A DNA stretch of 60,876 bases, from contig FWWN02000581.1 of NCBI GenBank assembly GCA_900175165.2, positions 1 through 60,876 on the forward strand, written 5' to 3'. Source of the stretch: Rhizomucor pusillus. Lineage: Eukaryota > Mucoromycota > Mucoromycetes > Mucorales > Lichtheimiaceae. A program made the position numbers and the translations under genes. Shown here one piece after another: positions 51,033 to 60,876 of this stretch (the first letter of the stretch is position 1; every line of letters begins with the position of its first letter). The notes below the pieces were generated by a model. That model did not search any database. It saw only the letters and a program-made list of their open reading frames with translations, and had not been told where the DNA came from.

Positions 51033-52899
51033 TATTTAGGCATCGAACAGAGTCCTCTTTTGCTCATATGAATACAATAGTTAACAAGAATTACCATTTT
51101 GAGCGTTAATTTCGAGCAAAACGAGGAATGTGACTGAGCTGTGTGTAATTTACGGTCAAAGTTGCAGCATTAAAATAACAACAATTATGCTTACAGTAGA
51201 CTTATAAGGTGATTGATGACTTGTGCGGTGTCTCACCTTTTTTTTTTTTTTTCTCAGCTCATTAAGACACTGTCAAGTTCATTTGTCGAAGTGCAAAACC
51301 CTAATTTTATCTCAATAAATTACTCGAATCTGGAAATGAAAGCAGCGGAATATGCAGAAATGAAATCGCGATGAAGCTTAATATCCGCGGAATGACGCGT
51401 CTTGCAAACAGCGCATGCGTGTGCATCTGTTCGCAGTGCCTTTTCGAGAAGCAATGCTTCTGTCAATTACCAGCGGTGATTGGTGCCTCGCCAGGGTTCA
51501 TGTGTTACGCTTCTATCTCGATGAAAGAGACAAAAAAATGTGGGGCGTTCCACAAACATTGGAGCGAGCGGCCTGTAAAGTAGAAAAAGTAATTTCATTT
51601 GATCTTGTGACGCTTGCAGATCGTCTTACCAGACAAAAGTGTGTGTGTGTGTGTGTGTGTACGCGTCATGGGCACATAGCTTTAGGGAGGCCACAAGGAA
51701 TTCGCACCATTGCAACATACACACCTGGATTTTGGAAAATTTAGGGAGCAATTAGTTTAGATCTCATCATCGTAGCCGTAAGGTATGTATGTATGTATGT
51801 ATTGCGAGGCTCAACAACAAGAGCAGCAGCAGCATCAGGACTTTTGATTTATTAGAGATCTACTATTTGCAGCTAGCAGGTCTTGAACCTTGTTTCTTTT
51901 GCCAATTAAATGGAATGCATATGGTTATTGAACTGAACAGCACTTTACAGGCGGACAGATCCATGGGCAGCTTCCTTTTGCGGTGCATGAAGCAAAAGCA
52001 GGGATGTGCAACGTAGCAAAAGATCTACTTGGTTTGACTAGCATGTCCGACATCCGCAATGTTGTTCCAGACTGCAAATAAAGGTGCGGCAATATTCGCC
52101 TTTTCGGATGCGATTGGAATATGTGTCAAGCCAAGAACTACAATCAATCAAGGTTTATTCTTTTCGGTGTGTTTTACCCGTTTTGAAAAAAAGGGGGCAG
52201 CAAATAAAGGTACATACAGACATTGAGCTCTAGAGAGAGCATTCGCTCGCTCGTTCGCTCGAACCAATGCACTGTCACCCAAGAACGTGCCCAAACCAGG
52301 AAGAGCAGCATCCGCAAGAATAGAAAATAGACAGAAGGGGTTCAGATGATGCGATGCAGGAGAACCTAGCGACAATGGAAAGGTAGCACGATGAGGTGTT
52401 CATAATCGCCCATCGGGGAACCCCCACCTCGTGCTCCGCTCTGGGCTGACTTGGTTATTCCAATTTCAGGTATGCGCACACACGTTGACTAACCAAAAAC
52501 ACGCATTGTTTGGCCACAGCTCTATTTCGATTCCGCTTTTCGCTCTGCCTCACAAACAGAACTTTAGTGATTCAGCATTTCGTGCATAAACCTTGCCGTT
52601 CTAAATCCAACTCCTCTCCTTACTCGGAAAAAGCAGCACACTTCTGAACAATATCCATTCTGCGACGTGTGATGTGCATCCAACCTTTATATCGGACCAA
52701 TCATTTTAAGGACCCTTCCGTCCAACCCACCTTGACAGCTAAACTCTACTAATTTCTGGATCTACTTAAATACCCTGCACTTTCGCTCCGTTTCCCACTC
52801 TTGTTCTTTGTATCTTTTCCTTCCTATCGTTATCTCCCAACCCAGCATCCACTCTTTCTCACTCTATATATACTCTTCTAATAACAGCTTGTTGCAACA
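51033..52899. other. 1.9-kb intergenic region with microsatellites
   Basis: It contains a T-run at about 51238-51252, a GT repeat at 51641-51660 and a GTAT repeat at about 51783-51801. Sequence just before 52900 is CT-rich. No gene was recognised; short frames at 51371-51744 have no coding character. Confidence 0.5.
52861..52899 (+). promoter_or_regulatory. TATA-like element and leader of zinc-finger gene
   Basis: TCTATATATACTC at about 52864-52876 lies about 30 bases before the ATG at 52900, following a CT-rich tract (52795-52860). This is a plausible TATA box or transcription start zone. If it is the TATA box, the leader would be extremely short, so a start further upstream in the CT-rich tract is also possible. 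Confidence 0.35.
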
Positions 52900-54099
52900 A
52901 TGTCATCTCCATCTTCCTTTCTCGATACCAAGCAAGACGACACGCTACAGCCCTTTGTGAACCATATCCAACCTGGATCGTCGTCTCCCCAGTCCCATCA
53001 GCTATTTACATCCCAAGCTGCTGTCACCACACCTTACTACTCGTTCGATATCAAGAAGGAGGAACAGCGCAGATTCAGCTACGCAGATTTGCTCTCTTCC
53101 GAGCACACTGCTGCCCCGGATTACGAGCCATACATGCCGCTCTCTAGCACAGCTTCTCCCTCAAACGAAAGCGCTGACGAATATCAGACCAGCCAAAGCC
53201 AGATGAGCAGCAGAAGCAGCAGCACTGCCGGCAACGAAGGCACAGCCATGGACTTGTCTTCCTTCACGTCCACTGCTGCAGGATTCAACCTTGGCTCTGT
53301 TTGTTTCGATAACAATCTAGTTCCAGGCACCGCAGCAACAACAACTGGCATGTTCTCGTCAGCGATCCATCCCCTCAGCATGGCTGCTCCTTTGATGCCC
53401 CAGCGTAGTGTTCTTCAGCACAGACACTCAATTGCTGCACCCTTCAGTGTGCCGACATTCTTCGATAACACTGTACAGCGTCACAATTCATTTAGCCACA
53501 CCGGCTTCTTGGACCCTACCATGCAAGGTTACCTGTGTACAACCCGTCCCTTTGGCAACAAGGATCTCAACCAGAGCTTCAATGTCTATCCTTCTCCTCC
53601 TCAGCAACAACAGGAAGGACGAAGCCAGCAGAAAAGCCAAGATAAGACCTTGAAGGCTCCCCGCTCCCGAGGCCGACGAGTGTCCAATGTGCCAAGCAAC
53701 GGTGCTCGCATGTTCACTTGCACACACGACGGCTGCGGCAAGGTATTCAAGCGATCAGAGCATCTCAAACGCCACATTCGTTCCATCCACACTCTTGAAA
53801 AACGTACGTAAATTTATATATTTATTTGTCGATCAACGTTTGCTGATGCATTTGACTTTATAGCCTTTGAATGTCCTTACCAAAGCTGCAACAAGCGTTT
53901 CTCTCGTTCCGATAATCTCAACCAACACATTCGCATCCACCGACACAGCACAAGCACAAGCAAGGACCACCATCATCATCACAACAAACTGTCTTCTACC
54001 TCTTCCATTCATCCCACTGCTGCATCGACCTTGGACACATCCGCTGCTACGGCCGCTGCGAACCAACACTTTGCAAGCTTCGTCCAAAATTACATATGA
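52900..54099 (+). CDS. Msn2/Msn4-like C2H2 zinc-finger transcription factor
   Basis: Two exons (52900-53803, 53864-54099) close in frame to 379 residues. The long N-terminal part is Ser/Thr/Gln-rich and acidic in places, fit for activation. Two C2H2 fingers at about residues 273-330 read FTCTHDGCGKVFKRSEHLKR and FECPYQSCNKRFSRSDNLNQ. The helix residues RSEHLKR and RSDNLNQ match Msn2/Msn4/Seb1, which bind CCCCT stress-response elements. The intron falls exactly in the linker between the fingers. A basic stretch (RSRGRRVS) just before them may be a nuclear signal. It likely controls stress or growth genes (by family, not tested). Confidence 0.88.
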
Positions 54100-55015
54100 T
54101 CGTCTTGATTTTTCACTTTTGCTTTTCTTTTTCGTTACATTTTTCTTTGCTTTGTTTTTTCTTCCCTTATTACTACTACTTTGCTTGGATGCAACCCTAA
54201 TACTCTTCCCTCTCTTCTCTTCTTTTAAGCTTTGTTCATCTGATATTGACTATCAGATTTACATTTTCCCCTTTTCACTTTATATGCTGCAGTGCATTGC
54301 GTGGCGAGTTTATTTATTTCTTCTTTTCTATAAGTCGTCCGCGGTATATACAATTTCTTCCATTTTTTCCATGTACTGATCATTTACGGCCCTTGTTTGT
54401 GTTTCCTAAAACAAAGTAATAAAACCGTGTGCCTCGTTACCCCCAAGATACTTGCATATATGTATCTTTCTTTTTGCCAGCCATTACCAAGTACATACGT
54501 ATCCTCAAATTAACATCAGTAAACTTGCATACATCAACTAGGATGATGCTACCAGAATTACACCGGGCTGCATCGCTAGTGATGAGTATACGCTCTTCTG
54601 GCTTATTGTCTATTTACGTGAAATTTTGCGTTCTTCTATTATTTTCTCATTCACGTTGGCAAAGGTGGTTGTGACATTAGCAATCGTTGTTGTCTTGGAT
54701 TTGTGAGCGTTCTAGACATGAACCTCGATTTCTGCACGGGTATGTTATCTCATTGAGCAAGGAGAATGTTGAAAACGATATGTAGGTTGGATATCCATAA
54801 GCCCACTTCCCATCCTGTCCTCTCCCGTCCGTGATCGCTTGCACGATGTTAGGAGGAGACGATCGACACATGCTCGCACATGCATAGATGCAGGAGCACA
54901 CACGCACTCGCACGCTACAAGAATCCCAATATACGGCACTTATGTTTGGCAAAGAAAGAAAAGAGCATGCAGCAGCTATTACTTTTATCTTTATCTATAA
55001 TGCAGTGGTATATCA
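54100..55015. other. Intergenic 3' region
   Basis: T-rich directly after the zinc-finger gene (54100-54180), with AATAAAA at about 54418. No other gene was recognised. Confidence 0.45.
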
Positions 55016-55773
55016 TTATCGCTCCCGTGTTGATTCACCCATGAATTCGACAACATTATGTTCCGTCTCTTGTAACCTAACCTTGTAAATTTGTGCTTGG
55101 CTGTGCTTCAGCACTGGATGTTGATCAAAGAAGTATTTGAAATTTTTCCATATAAATACAGCCAAGTTCTCGGTCGTGCTAATTACTTTTTTCGTGAGTA
55201 TCGCCATAGGGAGATGATAAAGACAATCCATCGTGCGTGATCGGCATACCTCGGCTGAACACTGAAAAAAGGAACATCCAGGTCCTAGAAGGAAAAAACA
55301 AGGGGATGTTAGCAACCATCTGTTGCTCGTTTCTACCTTTTTGCTCTCCCTAATTTTCTTTCTTTCGTTTCCTTGTCTGCAAACCAGCTTTTCTCACACA
55401 CACACTCACACACACTCCCTACTTCTTGAGGATAATCCACTTGCCAAGTTTTTGTGATCGAGAGGGTCTAGCACCGCTTCCTTGATAACCTCCTTTAGAT
55501 CTGTCATGTTCACGACCATGCCGTTGTCCAAATCCACGGGTCCCCGGACAGTTATTTCCACTAGTGGGACATTTACATAAACGGTCACTCTCCTATCTAT
55601 GCAGAACAGACATTTGACGTTTTCAGCGAACCTTTGTAGTTATGTCCGTGGTAATTCGGGTGATTGCATTTGCCGTATAGTCTGTAATTCTCTTCGTCTG
55701 TGAGTCTTATAGAATGAAGCCGGTGCGCTGCTGAGAAGGACTCTGTCCGTGTCAGGTAGGCAATGGGAACCAT
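55016..55773 (-). CDS. 6-pyruvoyl-tetrahydropterin synthase
   Basis: Exons 55773-55632, 55587-55445, 55284-55263 and 55185-55016 close in frame to 158 residues. The zinc-binding His17 (SAAHRLHS), His42 and His44 (HGHNY) are present, with the catalytic Cys36 (GKCNHPN) and the [15 protein letters not shown] and [11 protein letters not shown] boxes typical of the eukaryotic enzyme. It converts 7,8-dihydroneopterin triphosphate to 6-pyruvoyl-tetrahydropterin in tetrahydrobiopterin synthesis. The second intron begins with GC (TTG|GCAAGT), and the third donor (A|GTGTTC) is weak. The third exon is only 22 bases. The start is the ATG at 55773; the frame upstream has no other ATG. Confidence 0.92.
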
Positions 55774-56829
55774 GGGTGTATAACTCTCTATGAAGCTGCG
55801 GCCAGGCAAAGGAAGGGGAAAGCAGAACCCAACCAGTCCTGGGAAAATTTGGATTCGCTGGCGGCGAAGAACGAGGGCCGCATAAACCTTCCATATCCGT
55901 CAGCATTCATCGCAATCAGGTAAATGCGACTGTCATTTGAGATAGTTTGTAGGATAGTGGATAATCTCTACAATATCAAAATGCAAAACTTCGAACTCTA
56001 CTCTTTCGGCAAATTGAAGATAAATAATCTCCAACAACAAGAAGGATACAAAAGAACCATCAAATCTTTTCCAGTTCATTTTTCATTTTTTTTTCATGTA
56101 TATTTTGAAACAAAGGAAATGTTGGGCCCGGAACGAGTTGCACTGCTGTGTAGACTTTCAACAGGCAATCAGATAGGGCCCGTGAAGCTAGTCTTTCGAC
56201 TAGAGAATGGTAGCAATCGCACGAACTCGCCGCCGACCTTTCCGGAGCAAAGCTGGCAGCACTCAATTGCCGGAAACAAGGAGATTTTTGCCTGCAGTAA
56301 AGCCAGGACGTATCCTCGTTAACCCTCTTGTCGATTAATAACAAGAAGAAAGAAAAGAAAAAAGGGGTGCAAACTGGTTTTTAAAACAGCAGGAATTCAA
56401 CTCAGACAACGCGTCAAGAATGTGGCTCTGTGTGCGTCTTTGTTGTACATTTCTTCGTTGCAATGGAATAATATGTCCGATGCAAGACATTTTAGCGATT
56501 CTACGCGGATCACAGGCCTTCTATCAACTGCACACGGTGTAACGTGGGATTTCAGCCAGCACTGGACTCATGAAGCCCAGCCAAGCTTTGGCCAAGTAGA
56601 TCATTGAAGGCGTCAACTCTGAACCGGATAGTCAGAGGACGGCGACGATCGAGAGTCGTCCTTCACGAGCGGCTTCTAAACACTTGTGCTCGTGGCGCAA
56701 GCGTCCACGGACACACATATAAGAACTCCCGCAGTGTCGACCGGTCAAAATAAGAAGAAATCACTGCTTTAGGAATAACTGCTGCCCCTGAAAGCTGACA
56801 GCATCGATCACGAAGAAGACAAACCTTTA
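55774..56829. other. Intergenic, no gene recognised
   Basis: A plus-strand frame of 132 codons (55924-56322) has no recognisable product and uneven composition. Nothing else is identified. Confidence 0.4.
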
Positions 56830-58290
56830 AGTGGAAATCGAGCAAAATCGACGATGTTCACAACCATGATCTCGCTGCAGATTGCCTTTATTACCGTCAG
56901 CATCGTCGTTTGCCCAAGGAAGCCGAAGAAACGGCCAGAACGATGCTGGAAGCGGTGCGAGACCAGCTACAGTGCTACAAGCAACGACTGCCCGGGATGC
57001 TCAGCGCTTGGTCACCAAGCGAGAACTTTACAACTTGCGTGCTAAGCTCGACCAAGGCCCGAAGAATTGCGTCGCCGATCTCGTCGCTTTTCTTCACGAC
57101 AACAACTATGTAGTTTTGTACGACGTGAATGAAGAGCGGAAGGCATTGAAGACACTTTTTTTGCCATGAAACATCCATCCAGAGAGCCCGATGAATCTCT
57201 GAGATAGACTTAATCGAAGCAAGATACAAGACTAGCGATTGTGGGCTTCCACTTGCGAATAAGGAATATTGGAAAACAGCGGTCCCGGAAGTAGCCTCTG
57301 TCCCGACCCTAGTGCATTTGCTTACGGTATTTTTGCTTTTAACATCACCTTGCTTATTATCGACTGTGAGTTGCTTCAAGATCCAACGACCAGTATCGAA
57401 TGTTTGGTTCTAACCTGTTGGACTCTTTTAGCCCAGCTGTATCACTTTATGCGAACCGGGGCAGCTTCCGCAACAGGCCGCCTTCCGGCGTAAGCCCTGA
57501 TTTTCTTGAATCATCCCCACCACCAGTCAAACAGTAAGTCTTTCTATTGCCCTTGTATATGACAAAGGTACTTATTATACCATTATATCTAGGTGCGTGG
57601 GAGGTCTCCGTGAATTTGGGAATGCTTTTTGCATAGGTCATATGTAAGATTGTTCAATTGGATACAAACAGTGCACTAAAAGTCTTTTGTTTCTTTGATA
57701 TCCTTCCTTCTCACTTCGTTTCTTTCCTGTGCATTTTATTTGCTCCCGATTGTATTGCTATCTTTATAATTTGACTTCGTCAATTCTTCTATATGATAAA
57801 GATGTCTGACTCGCGTACATCACCAGACCTCCTACATGAGCGAACCATAATGAAGTTCCTAACAACAGTTCCGGATTTTTACAGCTCAACGTTCGTTCCC
57901 GGAAAGCAACCATGTACGCTCCAACCAATGCCAAGATGAGAGTTCAAAAAAGTCATGCAAAAGATGCCAGACGTCTTTGCATGGCGCGATGCAGTTAGAG
58001 TAACAGCCTGCTTGGAAACATCTACTTCTCGGGGGTGAAGAAACTACACTACGTGATGCTCGCATCTGCTTTCTTGGTGAACGAGGAAAAAGGGTCTTAC
58101 GAATGGCTCCTAGTGGGCCCCAATGGGAAAGTTGGCATATTCATCACAGATAATGATAGGTCACTCATCGACTCCATTGAGGCGATTTTTCCTGATTCGG
58201 TTCACGTTTGGTGCTGATGGCACATCGAGCAGCATCTTCGTTCCAACGTCTCGGGATGCTTCAAGTCCCTCGTCACCGTAAACGTCATAT
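56830..58290 (+). pseudogene. MULE-type transposase, degenerate remnant
   Basis: Fragments of one transposase lie in order but in several frames. VHNHDLAADCLYYRQHRRLP is at about 56857-56918. VTKRELYNLRAKL with NCVADLVAFLHDNNY is in the frame 56882-57169. The MULE core GPNGKVGIFITDND, then AIEAIFPDSVHVW, is at about 58035-58217, and a WHIEQHLRSNVSG-like piece follows a stop. The HNHD, LVTKRE and TDxxxxLxxAI...FPxxxHxxC signatures are those of MULE (Mutator-like) transposases. About 800 bases between the two parts are not recognisable. A frameshift near 56950 and at least one stop (58214) leave it inactive. Terminal repeats were not found. Confidence 0.7.
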
Positions 58291-58665
58291 TTGTACATTC
58301 CTTCATTAAATTCATAACCTTATCCTTCATCTTTTCCTCTGATACTCTTTTGCATATTGCATAGAAATCTAGTTGCTAATCAGCTCAAGTTTTAAGAAGT
58401 TACTATCATGCACATGTAGCCATAAAGGGGAACAAACTACTGTACTTCCTTCTACGCACCTACATTTTGATCGTTATACCTGAGACACGCGCGTTGACGA
58501 TTTCTGATAACAAAGAAATACTGTCTTATGCGCGTTTCTTTCTCACAGATGAAGACAGTTCTAGGCACATCATAACCTTATGTACATCATAACTTTCAAG
58601 CTCTTCTAGCTGCAGACTTTCTTTTGTACAAGTTCGCATACCATATACAGTATTTCCAAAAAGTA

Positions 58666-58802
58666 ATGTCGCAACGAATGAAAATCAATGTCGCAGGCCT
58701 ATGAAAATTAATGTCGCTTGGCAATGAAAATTAATGTCACGTGTTTCAAAGTGGATGTCGTATGCTTAGAAAGCATGTCGCATTTTCCAAAATGAATGTC
58801 GC
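58666..58802 (+). repeat. Iterated ATGTCGC array
   Basis: Seven copies of ATGTCGC start at 58666, 58688, 58711, 58734 (ATGTCAC), 58755 (ATGTCGT), 58775 and 58796. Spacing is 20-23 bases, near two helical turns. Flanking text such as GAAAATTAATGTCGC is partly shared. The array lies on the transposase 3' side. Confidence 0.85.
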
Positions 58803-59127
58803 CTGCTTTTTTCAAAAAAAGTTTTTGGCATCCAGGTAGCCCTTTTAACAGCTACATACAGTCATCCCCTCGGTTTTCGTACTCCTGCTAAATGCACTAT
58901 CTACGAGATTTGCAACAAGTTTTGGGAATTGTCGATAACGTGCCAGAGCTTAGAAACTCCTCCCTGTTGCAAACACACATCAGTTTTTTTGCTGTTGCAA
59001 AAACTGGGAGGCTGACTTAATATAAAACCGTACCTATACATACCTATACATACCTATATTTGTATATAAATTAAATGAAATGACATACTTACCTAACTGA
59101 ATATTATTATCAGTGGTGCCGTTTATC

Positions 59128-60416
59128 TTACATACTCTCTTTTCTATGGCATTTATCCCAGCAATTGTGTGAATGAGATACGAAACCACGGAAATCAGTC
59201 GGCTTTACATCGTTACATGCGTCACGGATTCTGATCGATAATGTCTCTTGCTGCAAAAACCTATGACGCTTAACTTTGCTCTTTGCAACAGCCCAGAACT
59301 GCTCTATTGGATTGAGCTCAGGAGAATACGAGGGAAGGTAGGCACATCGATATCCGCGATACGCAATATACTTGGCAATATCCTTAGACTTATGTATAGG
59401 TGCATTATCCATAACCAGTTAATGTCCTTTCATATGTGGATATTTATCCATTTCATCCAACGTTTCTTTCAAAAAGCTGATATAGTGACCCGTTACAGTG
59501 CCAGTGGTCAGAATTTCAGATTCCTGGTCAGCCTTTCTCTTCTTATTAGGTCTGGGTATTCTCGAGCTAACTTTGATTAACCCAGAAGCAGAGATAGCGC
59601 CCAATATCGACGTAGTTTTTGCTCTCGTGGTTGGCACAGTAACAACTGCGGGAGAACCTTTCTTAGACCAAGCTCTTGTGTGTTTCATATTTATATGAAA
59701 CGCAGACTCATCAAGAAATACGCAGTTCGTCAAAAAGTTCATATCTGTTTGTTCCCATTCGCGAACCCAATCATATCGTTCCTGAATCTTTTCTGGGCTA
59801 TTTCTTTCCACAGACTGGAACTCTGCGTTTTTCAGTGATAGGTTGCATTCAGTTCTCATAAAGTTTTAAACAGTGCTACGGGAAACTTTAAGATCATTGA
59901 ACTGCTTCATTAAATGCTCAGTCACTTCGACAACAGCAGCAGAGGGGTTAGCATCAATAAAGTCGATGACAGCCTTTTTGTGTTCAGAAGTCAGAATACG
60001 TTTACGAACTTTCTTTTTACCACTATCAAAGATGCTATCGGGACACTCATCATACTTCTTCACCCATCTTTGCGCTGTATGAATATGAATATCCAACTGT
60101 TTCGCTGCAGCCGATGCACTCATACACTTCTCAATCTTCAGCTTGAAAAACCTGGCCTTATCCTGAGCAGTGTAGCGAACATATGCACGTTTTTCCGTCA
60201 CTTCGCTCATACGAGAGTCCTCATCTTTTTGCCTATTTACTTGCATTGCATTAGTTTGAGAAGGTCTCTTGGAAGCTGCATTCTGCAAGTATTGCGTGTG
60301 AGAAGTAATCGTTTCCAGAGTAGATTGCTGCTGTTCAACGATGTAACACATGGGTTAGGTCTGCCGTTCTCATCAACAACATTTCCATATCCATCTTCGT
60401 AAAGAAATTGTGCCAT
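59128..60416 (-). pseudogene. Tc1/mariner-type DDE transposase, inactivated
   Basis: The frame begins MAQFLYEDGYGNVVDENGRP at 60416, shifts frame near 60350, then stays in one frame to 59128. Helix-turn-helix region SASAAAKQLDIHIHTAQRWV. The catalytic triad: Asp in FLDESAF, Asp in DNAPIH, and an acidic residue in SPELNPIEQFW (Glu at the third position, so a DDE type). In-frame TAA codons interrupt at 59866-59868 and 59416-59418. Lengths and motifs are otherwise complete, so the element died recently or is a draft error. It is likely to have been mobilised once by cut-and-paste. Confidence 0.85.
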
Positions 60417-60500
60417 GTTGAATCGTAAAGTGGTGAAAAAGAAAATTGAAGGATAACAACACAGCACCCACTATATGAATTCCTGTGCCAAGGATTTCTT

Positions 60501-60529
60501 GCGACGTTGGATTTCTAAGCAAGCGACAT
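60501..60529 (-). repeat. Inverted copies of the ATGTCGC heptamer
   Basis: GCGACGT (60501-60507) and GCGACAT (60523-60529) are reverse-complement copies of the left-hand heptamer, 22 bases apart. They lie on the other side of the transposase gene, about 80-110 bases from its start. Confidence 0.7.
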
Positions 60530-60553
60530 CGTTACTGAGGTCCGGCCACACTG

Positions 60554-60876
60554 CACATTGACACTGTGTGACAAGATTAACACCACACGCTGATCAGATC
60601 CCATTAAGACAAGGCACCTCCACACCGTAAAGAAATGGAACAGTCATGATATTGATCCAAAGAAAAAAAAAACGAAATCTTTTTTTGTGTATGTAATCAT
60701 CTTAGACTTCATTGGCCTTGCTGAAAAGCTCTGCATTTTTGGGTAACCAAGTGCCGGATGTGCCGTTTGGTAAGGGAATCCAGGATTTCATTGAACATTC
60801 GACGTACTACTAAATGATACTCAACGGAAATTGATACGGGCACCCCACTCCACTGTTAACCTTGATGTGCACATCC
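60554..60876. other. Window edge, no gene seen
   Basis: Right edge of the window. An A-run at about 60663-60671 and T-run at 60679-60686 are present. No gene is recognised. Confidence 0.4.

Larger units (their letters stand above)
58648..60553. mobile_element. Tc1/mariner-type DNA transposon (approximate limits)
   Basis: The minus-strand transposase remnant (59128-60416) is flanked by copies of the heptamer ATGTCGC: seven in one orientation on the left (58666-58802) and two inverted ones on the right (60501-60529). CAGT at 58648 and ACTG at about 60550 are possible ends. Exact inverted repeats and a TA duplication were not demonstrated, so limits are approximate. Confidence 0.5.

Noticed and set aside
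55924..56322. 132-codon plus-strand frame
   Set aside because: No recognisable motif, uneven composition, no supporting second exon or context.
58666..58802. CRISPR-like array
   Set aside because: Units are only 7 bases and the spacers differ in length and share sequence; no cas-like genes. Better explained as transposon binding sites.
59128..60351. Functional stop-codon readthrough in the transposase
   Set aside because: Two separate TAA stops plus a frameshift fit simple decay or draft error; no readthrough context was seen.

Overview
The window looks like a fungal nuclear scaffold, most likely from a Mucoromycota (Mucorales-type) species. Genes are compact and split by short GT-AG introns of about 45-120 bases. 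The shikimate pathway is one five-domain AROM protein. Other fungal markers include a fungal-type Nma111, Msn2-type zinc fingers, a PAS/GATA (white-collar-like) regulator, a Fanzor-type relic, and Tc1/mariner and MULE-type relics. Two undetermined bases (1619 and 1627) show this is draft sequence, so some frame breaks may be assembly errors. The species is an inference; no rRNA or barcode gene is present.

Layout. 1-1.9 kb: broken Fanzor-like (TnpB-related) RNA-guided nuclease gene. 2.0-7.2 kb (+): mitochondrial ribosomal protein bL31m, then an importin-11/Kap120-type karyopherin. 7.4-13.3 kb (-): a protein joining two cyclic-nucleotide-binding domains to an F-box and leucine-rich repeats, then a Mus7/Mms22-like protein. 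13.4-13.9 kb (+): small conserved protein, head-to-head with the previous gene. 14.0-17.9 kb (-): a seven-exon gene joining an altered bromodomain to an atypical protein kinase. 18.3-21.3 kb (-): Ser/Thr-rich surface protein, short-chain dehydrogenase, and an unknown seven-exon gene. 21.4-22.5 kb (+): Bmt6-like methyltransferase. 23.0-24.4 kb (-): acidic membrane protein. 25.2-27.4 kb (+): proline/arginine-rich protein and a broken coding tract. 27.9-30.4 kb (-): membrane protein with a putative glycosyltransferase domain. 32.7-37.7 kb (+): AROM. 37.8-39.6 kb (-): mitochondrial circularly permuted GTPase. 39.6-43.4 kb: mostly empty. 43.4-45.3 kb (+): PAS/GATA regulator. 45.7-49.8 kb (-): Nma111 protease and an unknown protein. 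50.2-51.0 kb (+): PP1 inhibitor-2. 52.9-54.1 kb (+): Msn2-like zinc-finger factor. 55.0-55.8 kb (-): 6-pyruvoyl-tetrahydropterin synthase. 56.8-60.5 kb: a MULE-type transposase relic and a Tc1/mariner-type element with an iterated heptamer.

Most of the window is ordinary single-copy housekeeping and regulatory genes on both strands, with no sign of a biosynthetic cluster. The unusual material falls into two groups. The first is mobile DNA at the two ends: the Fanzor relic on the left, and the MULE and Tc1 elements on the right. The second is three uncommon domain fusions: cNMP-binding + F-box + LRR, bromodomain + kinase, and multispanning membrane domain + glycosyltransferase. Reading frames were closed by hand through the splice sites for most multi-exon genes. 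Where they do not close (the Bmt6-like gene, the PAS/GATA gene and the 26.5-27.4 kb tract), the entry says so.
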